Part shown: in pieces, positions 54,598 to 64,000 of the stretch
Layout: each line of letters starts with the position of its first letter
How positions within the stretch are numbered: position 1 is the stretch's first letter
Program-made: the position numbers and the translations under genes
The notes under the pieces: model-generated
Told to the model about the DNA's origin: nothing
Databases searched by the model: none
Seen by the model: only the letters and a program-made list of their open reading frames with translations
Source of the DNA: Gliomastix tumulicola
Lineage: Eukaryota > Ascomycota > Sordariomycetes > Hypocreales > Bionectriaceae
NCBI GenBank assembly: GCA_001599755.1
Contig: BCHX01000004.1
Span: 2,666,001-2,730,000 of the forward strand
DNA length: 64,000 nucleotides
Direction: 5' to 3'

Positions 54598-55803
54598 GCT
54601 TGGGCGTTGTCGCTTTCCTATTTCTTTTTCTTCCTGTCCATGTTTTTTCTTTCTTCTTCTCCATTCTTGGAAAGTATTCTTATTGCATAGATCATAACCT
54701 GTCGCATTGTATATATACACATACACCTAGAGCGCTCTGAGTAGTATTCATACCAAGGTCACCCACCATCAATAGAGACTACAAGTCTATTCTTCAAGAT
54801 CCCTTCAATGCTGTCACCTAAGCATATTGTCATAAACTACTAAAGTAGTCACAGTTCACTCGGGAATGTCCTGCACGCACCTGAACTAGTACTAGTACCT
54901 ACCGAAGAGCAAAGTCCCAGTCAAGTCACACGTTCACATGGACTCAATGGGAGGTACACAATGCGTGTATTTCTGTATCTCTTCCCCTTACCGCCCCCCC
55001 GTCACCAATCCACCAACCACCGGCACATCTGCGCCTTTCGTCTCTTCGGCCTCGCCGTGTGAGCTTCTTCTACCGTCCTCGCTCGTGTGTATGATGTAAC
55101 CGTATACAGGACCTCTTGTGTCTTCTCCCTGGGGATTTGAGAAAATCTTACATCTCCCGTGTACCGAGATGATCCGGGTTGATAAAAAAGAAAAGAAGAA
55201 GAAAAAATAATAAAGAGGCAACTGGCTGTAGGTAACCGTGTAAAGACCCCCAAAAAAGCAGAGAGAGAAAACAAATGCCAAGGTAGGAATAACACAGGAA
55301 AAATCAGATATTCATCTTGGCCAACGAACACCCTCCTGTTGCCCTCAAACCGGACGCCCATGCTTTTCGTGTACGTGTCATGGCGACATACCCAACCGTC
55401 TATGAAGAGAGATCAATAGGAGAGAGAGAAGACGAAACGGAAACGCAAGCGCAAGAAAACAAAGGCCGCCCTCGTGTATGATCCCCAGCCTTTTCCATCC
55501 CAACGCCGTAAACCCTATACCATGAACGTCGTGTGCCTGTTCGTATCTGCCGTCATGTTCGAACAAAAAGAGAAATCTGAGAGAGAGAGAAAAAAGGCCC
55601 AAGAGCGGAAGCATATCCGCGCGCACCTCGTGTCATTACTGCTGGTGGTGCAAATGGAAACGGTAAAACAAGGCGAACAGACGAGACTGAGTGGTGAGCT
55701 CAGCTCTGATTTCGCCGACAGAGCATTCGATCATACCGGCCTTGGATGATGTGGCAAGTCCAAAGCCCTAGTTGATCTATGGGCTCCAAAAGCCCCGGTA
55801 CCT
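54598..55803. other. 1.2-kb convergent intergenic region
   Basis: It lies between the ABC transporter stop and the phytochrome stop, pyrimidine- then purine-rich with A-rich runs near 55185-55210. It probably holds long 3' UTRs. No gene is recognised. Confidence 0.4.
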
Positions 55804-58800
55804 CTATGCACCGAGAACTTTGTTTTCAGTGGTAGGGGTGTCAGCACCTTCGGGGCCAGGAGAAGGTCCGGCTGAGAATGGTTCTTCAGCGGCTGGCGCA
55901 ATGGGCATCTCCTTCTTGTCCTCTTCAAGTGTAGGGGTCTTTTCGTCTGAAGAGGTACTGTCCCTGTCCCATCTACTTTGAAACCATCCGCCATGCTCCC
56001 ACCCACCAGGAGTGTATAAGCATGACTGTCGGGTTTCTTCATCGGAAATGCCTGTCAATAAAGTGTTGAGCCTCTTGAAGTCGATGGGCTTGAGGATCCA
56101 GCCGTCAAAGCCAGCGTCGACGTAGGTCTGCCTCTCCTGTTCGACAAGGGAAGCCGAGACAGCAAGAATAGGAATCCGACCATTAATGGAGGCAAGTTTG
56201 GAGTGCCCAGGATGCTCCGGTGTCTGCTCGAATGAACGAATCATCTTTGTGCTGGTCAAGCCATCCACAATGGGCATCTAGCACAGTGACATCAGTGTTA
56301 GCACTTCACTTCTCAGTACTAGGAAGGCAAGATAATAGACTCAACGCACCTGCATATCCATCAGGACAACGTCAAAGCCAGACGATCGCTCCTTGTAGAC
56401 GGCTGCACAGTCCTGGCCGTTCACGGCATGTGCTACTTCGTGACCGGCTCTCTCCAGCCTCTTGCGCATGATCTTCATGTTGACGGGGTCATCCTCGGCA
56501 ATCAAGACCTGCAGATGCTGCATTTCGCCTGTGCCGCCTGTCCCACCCGTTCCGCCTGTCCCACCACTAGTGACGCTTTCTGAAGCCGGCTGTGGTGCGG
56601 AACGGGCTTCACTGGGAAGCTCAAAGAGCACGCCAGATTTGTCTCCGACTTGGGGACGTTCAGGCATATCCGTGTACTCATCAGGAATCTTGACAGCTCG
56701 GACTGGCGTCTTCGAATCGCGGACGTTAGAAAAGCCCACATCAGCATGCGGAAAGCTCGTCGGAAAGCTCGTCGGTGGTGAGAAAGACACCTTCTGAGCC
56801 TGGGGACTGGAAGATCTTAGGGCTGAGGTCGAGCCCTTGGAGGGAGGTCGATGCGAACTACCCATTGAGCCGGCTCGTGACAGGGGATACTCGGGCTCTT
56901 TTTCAACTAAGGACAACGGCGTCTGGATCGCATTGATGAGACGGTCGGCATCGCTCTGATGGCTCGCATGACTGCCTTGGCTTTCCATGCTGCGTCGACT
57001 AGCCGCGCTGCCCCTGCTGCCAACATCAACTTCAGACTGCCTGCCGGGTTCCGTAGAAAGGTTCATGGCACTCCCACGCTCGACTAGGACCATCTCGCCC
57101 ACGGGCGCTTGTAGCACATCCGCAGGGGCAGAAGCGATGTTTGACTGTATGGTTTCCGGAGAGTCGTCAGTGCTCTCTTCGCCAGTGGCCGAAGGTGACT
57201 GATCAGGAAGTTGGAAAGGAAGCTGGACAACAAATCGAGATCCTTGTCCTTTCTCAGACTTGAGGCGAAGCTGGCCGTCCATGTTCCGGATGGTGCGGGC
57301 AACAACAGCGAGTCCGAGACCAAGAGTACGCGTCCTTTGTAGGTTGCTGGCATCCTCCGACATCGATTCGGCATCCGAGTCCTCAGTGCTAACTTGTTCC
57401 AAGTCTCGGAAGAGAGCATCCAACTGATGAGTGCTCATGCCCAATCCAGAGTCAGCAATGACGAAGTCTACAATAACCTGGTTCTCGCGAAGCGCTGAAA
57501 CGAAAACTTCAACCTTGACGAATCCACTGTCCGTGTGAGAGATAGCGTTTGCTGTGACGTTAGATATAGCCTGTCGCACCCGTCGAGCGTCGCCATAAAC
57601 GAAGCGAGGTAAGCCTGGGTGTTGAAGAACCTCATACTCAATGCCCTTTCTGGAGCTATCCTTTTGGAATGGCTCCGTGGCTTCACTGATGCAAGTTGGA
57701 AGTTCGAAAATCTCATCCTTGACGAGCTCTTGGCCCTCCTCAGTTTTCGTCAAATCCAAGAGATCGTTGATCACGTAAATAAGCGACTTGGACGCGGAAT
57801 GGGATCTAGCCAAATTGTCCCGGGTTTCCTGATCAAGACTGCCCTCTAGTGCGATCTCGAGGTAGTTGATGATAGCGTTGAGAGGTGTGCGAACCTCGTG
57901 CGCTGAGTTCGCGAGAAGGAGTCGTGTCAGCTTGCTGGATTGAATGGCTGCCTCCTTTTGTCTCCAAACCTCGATGAATTTGCCTAAGATGCGTCAGATA
58001 CAAGTGATGCCAAAATCACAAGGGAAGGAAATAATAATACCGTAGACTAGGCAGAGAACAGCGGCGGTCTCTATCTGCTCCTCATTCCACTCGCGACACT
58101 TGCCAATAACCGTCTCATACCAGGTTTTGAAGCTTGTACGCGGCTCGAGGTAGCCAGCGGTGCCATCTCGTATGATCTTCTCATATGGGTTGCCTGCCCA
58201 TTTCACCTCCTTGATCTGACCCTTGCGGAAGAAGACGATGAAGTCACTTCCCCCCACACTCAACGGCACATAGAGGAGGCCGGCAATGACCTGGAATCCC
58301 GGCGCGTATCGCAGGTCTGGAAAGTCTTCCCGTACATCTTGGGATGCCAGCACCGATGTAAGCCCCCGCATTCGCAAGTACTCCAGCATCGCCAGTGCTT
58401 CTTGGCTCTGTTCGATCGACCCCATGATTTTCGTCTCCCCTTTGATAGACAACAGCCCAAAGTCGGCGTCGAAGAGTCGCAGCAAGTCGTCAGACGAGGC
58501 AATGATATATCCCGAGGGGTTCTTACCCGTTGAGGCCGTGTTGATAAGCTTGCGAGCCTGCAACCTGGACGCATAGGATAACCTCTCGATGTTCCTAGAA
58601 GCTGTGTCGCCGACGAGCCGGCACATCTTTCTGATCGGAAAGGAGACACGCATGCCTTGGTTGCCATAGGAGTGACAAGCAATGAGACCCCAGAGTTCAT
58701 TAAACGCATTTATCGATATCGACATGGACGCACGAACAGCCATGTTGGCTAGGTACTTGAGGTGGATAGGCGACATGGCACGGAGATATGCATGGCTCAT

Positions 58801-60561
58801 ATCTAGCGGCGTTTCTAGATCCTCCTTGGTGCGGCAGACAATCCGAGCTGTCTGGAGGTCGCGATCATAGAGAAGGCGTACTTTGTTGAGTTTATAGAGA
58901 TCTCGTGCCTGCCTGGGAATGTCAGATGCCGGGAAGTTGAGGCCATGGTACAGATCCCTCGTGTGAGCTGGATCGACAAGCTCTGAAACCACCTTGCCGT
59001 TGAAAGACGAGTCGAATTGGTAGATCATGACACGGTGGAAGCCGGTGAGCTCCTTGACGATTCCGATGAGAATCTTGAGGAAGGTCTCCAGGTTGGGAGC
59101 CGAGGCCAGTTGTTCTTGAACCTGGGACATGATATCAAACACCTGCATTGCGCCTTGCTCGCCCCTACGCTTTCTGGCGCTCCGCAGGATCCGTAGTGGT
59201 TTGCTGAGAATTTCTGTGCTTTCCTCCATCTCTTGTAGACTGGGACTTGCTTGCAGCGTGTCATAGGGGGCCTCTGGGGTACTCTCGTCAGAAGGCCGCA
59301 GCGGATGTTCCTGGTCGTCGTCTAGCTCGAGTTCGCAAATAACGATATCGGGGTGGGCAGGGTTTATGTGGATTGCGCACCAAAACTTGGTGCTCTTCCT
59401 CTTCGGCGGTCGAACTGAGATGCTGAAAACCTCTGGCCCGCTGGTAGCCGGGTCAGCGTCTTCGTCACGGATGAAATCGATGTGGTCCAGCAGATTATCC
59501 TGTTGCTCCTCTGTCAAAATGTCCATGAAATTATTCAACCGGAACAATTCTGAGGGAGAGTAGCCAAGCAATCGCTCCGAATTCTCGCTCACATAGCGAA
59601 CAATGAAGCGGCCGTCATGTTCCTCCCGCAAGGCGACCAGAGCGCCAAAGCCCTGCACCGCACCAGGGGTATGGATCGGCTCATCTTCGCATCGTTGTAG
59701 GGTGCCGTCTCGGCCCGTGATGACTGAATGGCCGTCGTCTGTCTCTACATGGGTGAAGCGCGTCGTGACATGCGGCACGTCGGTGAAGGATGGCTGCTGT
59801 GATACGCCCGACCCGCTGTCTAGACCAGCCGCGGCTTCATCCACCTCAGCGTCGGCCTCGTCTCCCAAGGCGCCGGACTCATCCGTGTCTTTCTCCGATG
59901 TGGCGATGTCGAATTGCAATGGCGCCACGGAACCGTGTCTGGCCGCATCCGCCTGTATGCTCGAAATAGGTCCTCCAAGCGCGCTCCGCCGCCGCCCCTG
60001 GTAGCGACCGTCGCGTGGTGATCCAGAAGTCGAAGACATGGGAGCAGTATCAGCCCGCCTCATATCGAATCTCGTGTCTTGCCGCGACTGGCTGGGTCGG
60101 TGGCTTCCAGAACCTCTAGTCTCAAAGTCCGTCGCGTTGGATCCATCATCCACAGAGCTCTTGCTGGTTGGAGCTGGGTTAACGCTGACAACGGAGCGAA
60201 TGGGAAATACGCGATCCCCTGACGTATCCGAAGCCATTGATGAATAGCCAAGCTGCATCTCCGACCCAGCACTCCATGACGAGAATGGGCCCGGGCTTGT
60301 CACGCTATTGCGGTGACTTGCGGCGGACGATCGTTGGGCGGGTTGCGAGACCGTAGATTGGAGCGGGGAGATGTGTATCTTGTTCGGCTGGGCGTCTCGG
60401 GTGCCATCTTCGCCAGGCGGCTCGCTTTGTTCCTGCTCTTGAGCCTGGGCTGGCTCCTTCGCTGGCACAGGCTTCGGTGTGTCGGGTGTTTCGGGCTGTA
60501 GCAATTGGGGAAAGGCTTCGGATGGTGTAGTCGGCGGTTGGTTCCCCTCCGGCGCGTCCAT
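55804..60561 (-). CDS. Fungal phytochrome, hybrid histidine kinase (group VIII)
   Basis: Three exons, 60561-58041, 57983-56350 and 56277-55804, give 1542 aa. A 285-residue Ser/Pro/Asp-rich leader precedes the PAS domain, where Cys291 in QRCEDEPIHTPGAVQ is the expected biliverdin attachment site. The GAF domain (about 470-660) has FPASDIPRQARDLY and SPIHLKYLANMAVRAS, the chromophore-pocket motifs. PHY follows to about 830. HisKA has His869 in HEVRTPLNAI. HATPase motifs are NVTANAISH, DSGLGM and GLGLAVV. A long Ser-rich linker with repeated GGT triplets leads to a receiver domain with phospho-acceptor Asp1383 in VVLMDMQMP and KPIDFKR. It should be a red/far-red (and possibly temperature) sensor that signals through phosphorelay and the HOG pathway, as for Aspergillus FphA. 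Confidence 0.94.
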
Positions 60562-63158
60562 GACGGGGAATTAGGTTATCGTCGAGACTCGGAAGTCTCG
60601 AGCTCGAGAAGTTGCTCTCCTCTCGCGGCTGGGCAACGTTCTCCGGCAACGCCCTCGGCGGGAGGAGGGGGGCTTGAGGACGGACAAGCCCGAGGACGTG
60701 AGGGAGGGGAACTCGAATAGGATAAGGTAGGATGTAATTGACTTAGGTCATGACGAAAAGTCCAGATAGGTAATGTAGGCAACAGAGGCCTCGAGGTTAG
60801 GTGAGCGGCAGGACACAACACACCGCCGCGCGCGAGGCAAGTATCGGATCTAAGATGTAGGTAAGGCCAAAGGATGCTCACGTCGACAAACGGCGGCCAT
60901 CCCTGACCCGAGTGCTAGTGGGAGAAAGGCAAAGGGCAACGAGGAGTGTGTGCGTGGAGGTGGCGATGCACAGTGCGGCAGATCGCCTACCCATGCCATA
61001 GCATCTTGTTTAAAGGTGGGGCCAGCTGGAGGCGCTGCACGCCCCAAATTGCCAAAGCGAACTCACCAAGTCGCGCCTCCAACAGGCAAGAACCTTGTAG
61101 CTTTAGGGGCAGGGGCGACTGCGATTAAGTTCCAGATTTCCAAGTTTCAACGGCTGGAGGTCCCTTGAGATAAGTTAAGGTACGGGTAGCTACCAATATT
61201 GCATTTCCTGGAAATAAAATATAAGCAGGTTCTACCTAGCCATCCTTCTTCCTCTATCCGGTCTACCAAGGAAAGTCCCGGCATTCAGGTGCCGTCCCTC
61301 ACATGCCGCCGCCCGATGTATCTTGCTGACATGGATGTCCAATGCGAGGGCGAGCAGTCCATAGCATGCGACCTGCCCTGCATCAAGCTGTTTTCCCTTT
61401 CAGGCAATGAAGAGGGTAGCTATTGACGCGATAAGCCTCCGATCCATGCAAGTCAATCAACATCCTTTTTCCCAGGGCACGAGCCAGACTTGCTGGCGGC
61501 CAAGATACAGACCGTTTAGCAGACGAGGCAAAACACGACAGGTGACTTTATCAAGGCTGTCATCGAGATTCATTCATGTGTCCATTTTACCCCTCTCCCT
61601 TGGAAGAAAGTGCATGTTTGACGACGATCACTCCCGTATCTGCGGCGCTAGGGTGGTAAAGGATGGTCCTCGCGACACTGTGTTGCACACTGTATGATGG
61701 ACAGGCAGGCATCTCTCCCCATTCGCGCACCAGCTGACGGGCCAGAGCTCGCGCCTTCTCTCCCAGCCCTTCCGTGCCGCGCTCTTGCTACTGTACGGCC
61801 GTTGAGTCTATCGCTCGATAGATCGGCAGGTCAGCAGTGGAAAGACGCATCCTCGATGGCAAGGCAGGCATTGGGGCGGCCGGGCGATCGAGGGCGGCTG
61901 CTATCATCAGGGTGTTCGAGTCCCTTATTCTCCCGGGCTAATGTTTAAACAGGAACTTGGAGGCCACTTGCCTCACACTAGCCCGCGGCATAGCGTGTCA
62001 GGAGGATGCTTTATGCAGAAATGGTTTGCTGCGCGCGCTGCAGCAATTGCCTGTACACCGTGTCGAGCCCAATAGCCTCATGGCACGTTGGTTCTATCTG
62101 ATCCCGAAGCCTCCCTATGCATCTTCAATCATCAGGCAATACCAGGACCTGAGATCTTGGAAACCGATCATGGATTGCTTCCGATCTTGATACAGGGACG
62201 GAGCATTTCCCCCGCAGGGTGGGGCATCCTCAGAGGGCTGAGATTGCCCCGCGACGGCTTCCATGAGTCAGCACTTTGCCGTTGAGCTACCCTACATGAT
62301 TTGTTCCACGAAACTTCCAGTCGGCTTCTAGACGAACATCATGATGCACACCATAAATATGTGCAAAGGCATGCATGATTCATCGAGTTTCCCAGGTGAT
62401 CTCGGTCTATATGGCAATCTCCATGGTTCTTGAGGCTACCATAATACTACCTCTGCCTCTCATTTGACATGATCGTGACTCGCGAGACCGTTGCTGACTC
62501 CCCTGGCTGCTTCCTAGTGTCTTAGACGACCGACCGTCGGCCGGACGGCGGTGAACCACGTACCTAGTAGTGACATTTCCCTCAGATACCGAAACAATGG
62601 CGATAATTTCTTAGGCCTAACGAAACGAGGATAAAAAGAATAGGCTCTCCAACTGGAGTGATATTCGGTTGACCGCAGGATATAAGCGCCTAGACTTGAG
62701 TCCAGTATCAACAGACTCTGACGCCTGTCACCCATAGCTACCCTGCATCGACAGCATAATGACACTCTCGAGAGGTTGATAACGTGTGAGTCCAACTTCC
62801 AACGGTGTTGAGACATGGCCCTGTTATGAGTTGTGTGTTGAGACCGATGATAGTAAGGCCCTCGTTACCAGGGCCCTCTCCCAACACTCTTGACCATACT
62901 TCATCAGAAGGCATCAAACGCTGGTGCCTACAGCTGGCGTGCCAAAATGACCACGGAAACGATGAACACGGCCACGAGATGCCCATATCACAAACGACCG
63001 CTTCATGTAGACTGCGTGACTGCAGATGGAAGAGAACTTTAAGTGATTGATAGATAACATTGGCATGATGATCGCTAAACCCGACTCGGCATTGTCTTCT
63101 GGGAGAGGCAACAGGACCGAGGTGATCATTGGGCGGATATATATCCCTAGATATCACA
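60562..63158. other. 2.6-kb gene-free region
   Basis: The left part is the phytochrome promoter, GC-rich to about 61.1 kb. The rest has only frames under 140 codons. A tRNA-like 5' half on the minus strand at about 62250-62297 lacks a T arm and is not called. No mobile element signature is seen. Confidence 0.4.
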
Positions 63159-64000
63159 TCACAGCTTCTGCTTGGGATTCTTCTTCCTCTCCTCCTGCGC
63201 CGACCTCAGCAGCGCATACAGCGTCTGCAGCCTCGGCATCTCAACCCCCCTCTCCCGGGCGATCCTCACCGGATTCCCGAGGATGACCTCGAGCTCGAGC
63301 GGCTTCCCGTCCTCCCAGTCCAGCAGCATGCTCGGCCGCGCGCCCTTGTTCCGCTCCGTGCTCTGGATGATCTTGTCCGGCCGCGCCATGTAGTCCGGGA
63401 ACCCGCGGCCGAGGATCCGCGGCACGGCGTCCCAGATCTCGTGCATGACGCCCGCGAGGTGGCGGCGCAGCTCCGGGTCCGTGACCATGTCGGCGTTGCC
63501 GCGGCCCCCCGACAGCACGGCGGACGGGTTCATGGCGGCGTTGATGCAGAGCTTGTGCCAGCGGACGGTCTGGAGGCCGATCTCGTCGTGCGGGTCGACG
63601 TCCCTGATGCCGCCGGCGTCCCGCCACCAGGCCGTCAGGTCGCGCGTGCACTGCGTCCCCCTCGCCGAGAGCTCAGCTACTGCGGGAGTAGTCCCGAGGC
63701 CGTCTGTGTAAGGGCCGATGCTGATCCTCGTCCAGCGGTTCTGCCGGATGACGCCCGGGGACGTCTGCTCGGCGCTGACGATGGTGACGGCGCTCACGAT
63801 GGGAACGTCCGGGAATCTCTTCCTGAATGGCTCCTCGACGCCGACGCCGTTCTGGATCAGGACGATGCAGGACCGCGGGCCGACGAGGGGCGCGATCATC
63901 GCCGAGTCGTCGCTCACGTCCGGCAGCGCCTTGGTTGTCACGAAGATGTAGTCCCAGCCATGGTCGGCCTGTCCCGCGGCCTCGACGGACGGGAAGGCAG
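63159..64000 (-). CDS. 2-dehydropantoate 2-reductase (PanE/ApbA) family protein, N-terminus outside window
   Basis: The frame is open from base 64000 to the stop at 63159, giving about 280 residues of the middle and C-terminal parts. Visible motifs are YIFVTTKALPD, LIQNGVGVEE (the NGxG motif after the Rossmann domain), RWHKLCINAAMNP with the catalytic-helix Lys and Asn, and LLDWEDGKPLELEVILGNPVRIARERG near the end. These are diagnostic for ketopantoate reductases, which make pantoate with NADPH. Moulds have several paralogues, some in secondary metabolism, so the pantothenate pathway role is uncertain. The dinucleotide-binding GxGxxG would lie beyond the right edge. Confidence 0.88.
   Translation of the reverse strand, partial: AFPSVEAAGQADHGWDYIFVTTKALPDVSDDSAMIAPLVGPRSCIVLIQNGVGVEEPFRKRFPDVPIVSAVTIVSAEQTSPGVIRQNRWTRISIGPYTDGLGTTPAVAELSARGTQCTRDLTAWWRDAGGIRDVDPHDEIGLQTVRWHKLCINAAMNPSAVLSGGRGNADMVTDPELRRHLAGVMHEIWDAVPRILGRGFPDYMARPDKIIQSTERNKGARPSMLLDWEDGKPLELEVILGNPVRIARERGVEMPRLQTLYALLRSAQEERKKNPKQKL

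Noticed and set aside
62250..62297. tRNA-Met-like 5' half on the minus strand (A-box-like TAGCTCAACGGC and a CTCATGG anticodon-like loop)
   Set aside because: There is no closing anticodon stem, no T arm with GTTCGA and no complementary acceptor 3' strand within range. A tRNAscan-SE hit would overturn this.

Overview
The window is nuclear DNA of a filamentous ascomycete, most likely Pezizomycotina of the Sordariomycetes type. Supporting signs are short GT-AG introns of about 50-70 nt, GC-rich third codon positions, gene families confined to moulds (Clr5-ankyrin protein, LysM effector-like protein, subgroup C GH18 chitinase, fungal type III polyketide synthase, group VIII phytochrome kinase) and orthologues of core fungal housekeeping genes. 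I did not try to name a species.

Layout. 0-6.7 kb is a housekeeping block: a partial conserved basic protein (minus), an SPF30-like Tudor splicing factor (plus), a mitochondrial Ind1-type Fe-S P-loop ATPase (minus), the ribosome biogenesis factor Bfr2/AATF (plus, divergent from Ind1) and a small membrane protein (minus). 6.6-18 kb is gene-poor: an intronless type III polyketide synthase sits between 3.0 kb and 3.6 kb of non-coding DNA and is followed by a five-exon Zn2Cys6 regulator. 18-22 kb has a small DUF6540-like papain-fold gene with an in-frame amber codon and an APC-superfamily permease. 22-29.2 kb is a divergent pair: a 1142-aa chitinase with hevein-type chitin-binding domains and a secreted four-LysM protein. 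29.5-41 kb carries an unknown 404-aa protein, a 1254-aa Clr5-ankyrin protein, a cytochrome P450, BUD22 and a short-chain dehydrogenase. 44-54.6 kb holds a 2-oxoglutarate/malate-type mitochondrial carrier, RAD4 and a 1598-aa two-cassette ABC transporter. 55.8-60.6 kb is a phytochrome histidine kinase, and a 2-dehydropantoate 2-reductase family gene runs off the right end.

How the genes may work together. The chitinase and the LysM protein share one promoter region and both bind chitin, so they probably act in the same cell-wall process. The polyketide synthase, zinc-cluster regulator, permease, P450, SDR and ABC transporter are individually typical of secondary metabolism. They are spread over 45 kb among housekeeping genes, so I do not claim a gene cluster. 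Most introns were placed by hand from splice consensus, reading frame and protein-family continuity; every spliced model quoted closes to a whole number of codons.
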